Positions 6,588 to 7,240 of a DNA stretch of 7,240 nt are shown one piece after another (position 1 is the stretch's first letter; each line of letters begins with the position of its first letter). Source of the stretch: Rhodospirillales bacterium (GTDB lineage Bacteria; Pseudomonadota; Alphaproteobacteria; Acetobacterales; Acetobacteraceae); NCBI GenBank assembly GCA_903644035.1, contig CAHJXG010000436.1, forward strand, positions 1 to 7,240, written 5' to 3'. Made by a program: the position numbers and the translations under genes. A model generated the notes under the pieces. It saw only the letters and a program-made list of their open reading frames with translations, was not told where the DNA came from and made no database searches.

Positions 6588-6971
6588 TTACGGCGCCGGG
6601 ATGACGCTCACGTGGGCGGCGACGATGCGCCAGCCCGGCGGCAGCCTCGCCCAGCTCTGCTGCTGACGGCCCAGCTTGCCCGGCGCGCTCTCCCGCGTGA
6701 ACAGGGTGCTCGCGGTGGCGAAGTCGCGGCCGAAGCTGGTGATGACCGTGCGCTCAAGCGTCCGCGCCAGTCCCTGGGCCGGGCGGGCGCCGCGGAAGGC
6801 GCGGATCGCCTCGATGCCGTGCAGCACCTCGGCCACGCCGTAGCGCACGGTGCGCGGGTCGGCCCAGAACAGCTCGTCGAGCACGGCGACGTCGTTCGTC
6901 ACCAGCGCGTGCTCGTAGCGGGCAAAGGCGGCCTCCACCTCGGCCAGCACGTCCGGCAGGTTCATGTCCAT
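6588..6971 (-). CDS. hpxZ: HpxZ/AtzH-like protein (DUF3225)
   Basis: The 127-residue protein has the NTF2/SnoaL-like fold sequence of the HpxZ family: an N-terminal helix VEAAFARYEHALVTND (about 11-26), then DELFW, RTVRYGVAE, LHGIEAIRAFR and a C-terminal GWRIVAAHVSVIP strand. HpxZ genes accompany AtzE-type amidases in oxalurate (purine) degradation, and the homologue AtzH accompanies cyanuric-acid pathway genes. Its biochemical role is not well established. I chose ATG at 6971 because GGGGAGGA (6978-6985) is 6 bases upstream. A second ATG at 6965 would make an exact ATGA overlap with the amidase stop and cannot be excluded. The frame extends upstream to 7052, but that part is the amidase in another frame. 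Translational coupling to the amidase is likely. Confidence 0.88.
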   Translation of the reverse strand: MDMNLPDVLAEVEAAFARYEHALVTNDVAVLDELFWADPRTVRYGVAEVLHGIEAIRAFRGARPAQGLARTLERTVITSFGRDFATASTLFTRESAPGKLGRQQQSWARLPPGWRIVAAHVSVIPAP

Positions 6972-7240
6972 ATCGGGTCCTCCCCGGCGGCGCGGGCCAC
7001 CCCCGCCTGTTCGAGGTAGGCGGCCACGCGCAGGCACACGTCCTCCCGCCACGGCGCCGCCACGACCTGCACCCCGAGCGGCAAGCCGGGACCCGCGCCC
7101 GGCGTGACGGAGATCGGCACGGCCGCGACCGGCAGGCCCAGGCAGGAGAACGGCTGGGCGAGCAGCCCGACCGTGGCGCGCAGCGGCAGGTCCTGGCCGC
7201 CGAGCCGCAGCAGCTTCGCCCCGAGCGGCGGCGCCGGGCA
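6962..7240 (-). CDS. AtzE-family amidase, C-terminal part only (5' end beyond the window)
   Basis: The minus-strand frame is open from the right edge to TGA at 6962-6964, giving 92 residues. They match the C-terminus of amidase-signature hydrolases: LLAQPFSCLGLPVAAVPISV is followed by LPLGVQVVAAPWREDVCLRVAAYLE, the end of the fold typical of AtzE-type enzymes. The Ser-Ser-Lys catalytic core lies outside the window, so activity cannot be judged. The 3' end overlaps hpxZ by 10 bases (or 4 if hpxZ starts at 6965). The partner makes an AtzE/HpxY-like amidase acting on a ureide-derived amide the best guess. General amidases such as GatA share this C-terminal pattern, so the substrate is uncertain. 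Confidence 0.88.
   Translation of the reverse strand, partial: CPAPPLGAKLLRLGGQDLPLRATVGLLAQPFSCLGLPVAAVPISVTPGAGPGLPLGVQVVAAPWREDVCLRVAAYLEQAGVARAAGEDPIWT
6978..6985 (-). promoter_or_regulatory. Ribosome binding site of hpxZ, inside the amidase gene
   Basis: The minus strand reads GGGGAGGA, 6 bases before ATG 6971 and 12 before ATG 6965. The spacing favours the 6971 start. Confidence 0.7.

Overview
The window looks like chromosomal DNA from a high-GC proteobacterium, most likely an alphaproteobacterium of Acetobacteraceae type. This is inferred from the roughly 70% GC catabolic genes, GC-rich third codon positions and the gene order; no rRNA or other taxonomic marker is present. Three gene blocks are visible, and the outer two run off the window.

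Left block (1-4451, minus strand): a tight five-gene catabolic operon read right to left: aroQ (type II 3-dehydroquinate dehydratase), quiC (3-dehydroshikimate dehydratase fused to a 4-hydroxyphenylpyruvate-dioxygenase-like domain), pcaH and pcaG (protocatechuate 3,4-dioxygenase beta and alpha), then a zinc-dependent beta-keto acid cleavage enzyme (BKACE, DUF849) truncated by the left edge. The first four genes make a complete route from 3-dehydroquinate through 3-dehydroshikimate and protocatechuate to 3-carboxy-cis,cis-muconate, i.e. the quinate/shikimate branch of the beta-ketoadipate pathway. The BKACE at the end is a candidate for the terminal step on 3-oxoadipate. Gaps are 1, 23, 5 and 10 bases, and Shine-Dalgarno sequences support the chosen starts.

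Middle (4452-6533): a stretch of about 416 bases without a confident gene separates the operon from a divergent plus-strand pair, hddA (D-glycero-D-manno-heptose 7-phosphate kinase, GHMP family) and gmhA (sedoheptulose 7-phosphate isomerase). Together they convert sedoheptulose 7-phosphate to heptose 1,7-bisphosphate for a surface-polysaccharide heptose. The other enzymes of that pathway (GmhB phosphatase, HddC nucleotidyltransferase) are not in the window. Sampled hddA blocks and its upstream region are less GC-rich than the flanking catabolic genes, and a small ORF of unknown nature overlaps the hddA start codon.

Right block (6588-7240, minus strand): hpxZ (AtzH-like/DUF3225) overlapping the 3' end of an AtzE-type amidase cut by the right edge. 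This is the usual tail of an oxalurate/ureide-type amide degradation cluster, and it converges on gmhA.

No tRNA, rRNA, CRISPR array, insertion sequence or strong intrinsic terminator was seen. No clearly undescribed system is evident. The most interesting points are the BKACE in a protocatechuate operon, the bifunctional QuiC with all metal ligands kept, an apparent Trp-to-Phe change in the PcaH active site, and the isolated heptose pair with its odd upstream region.
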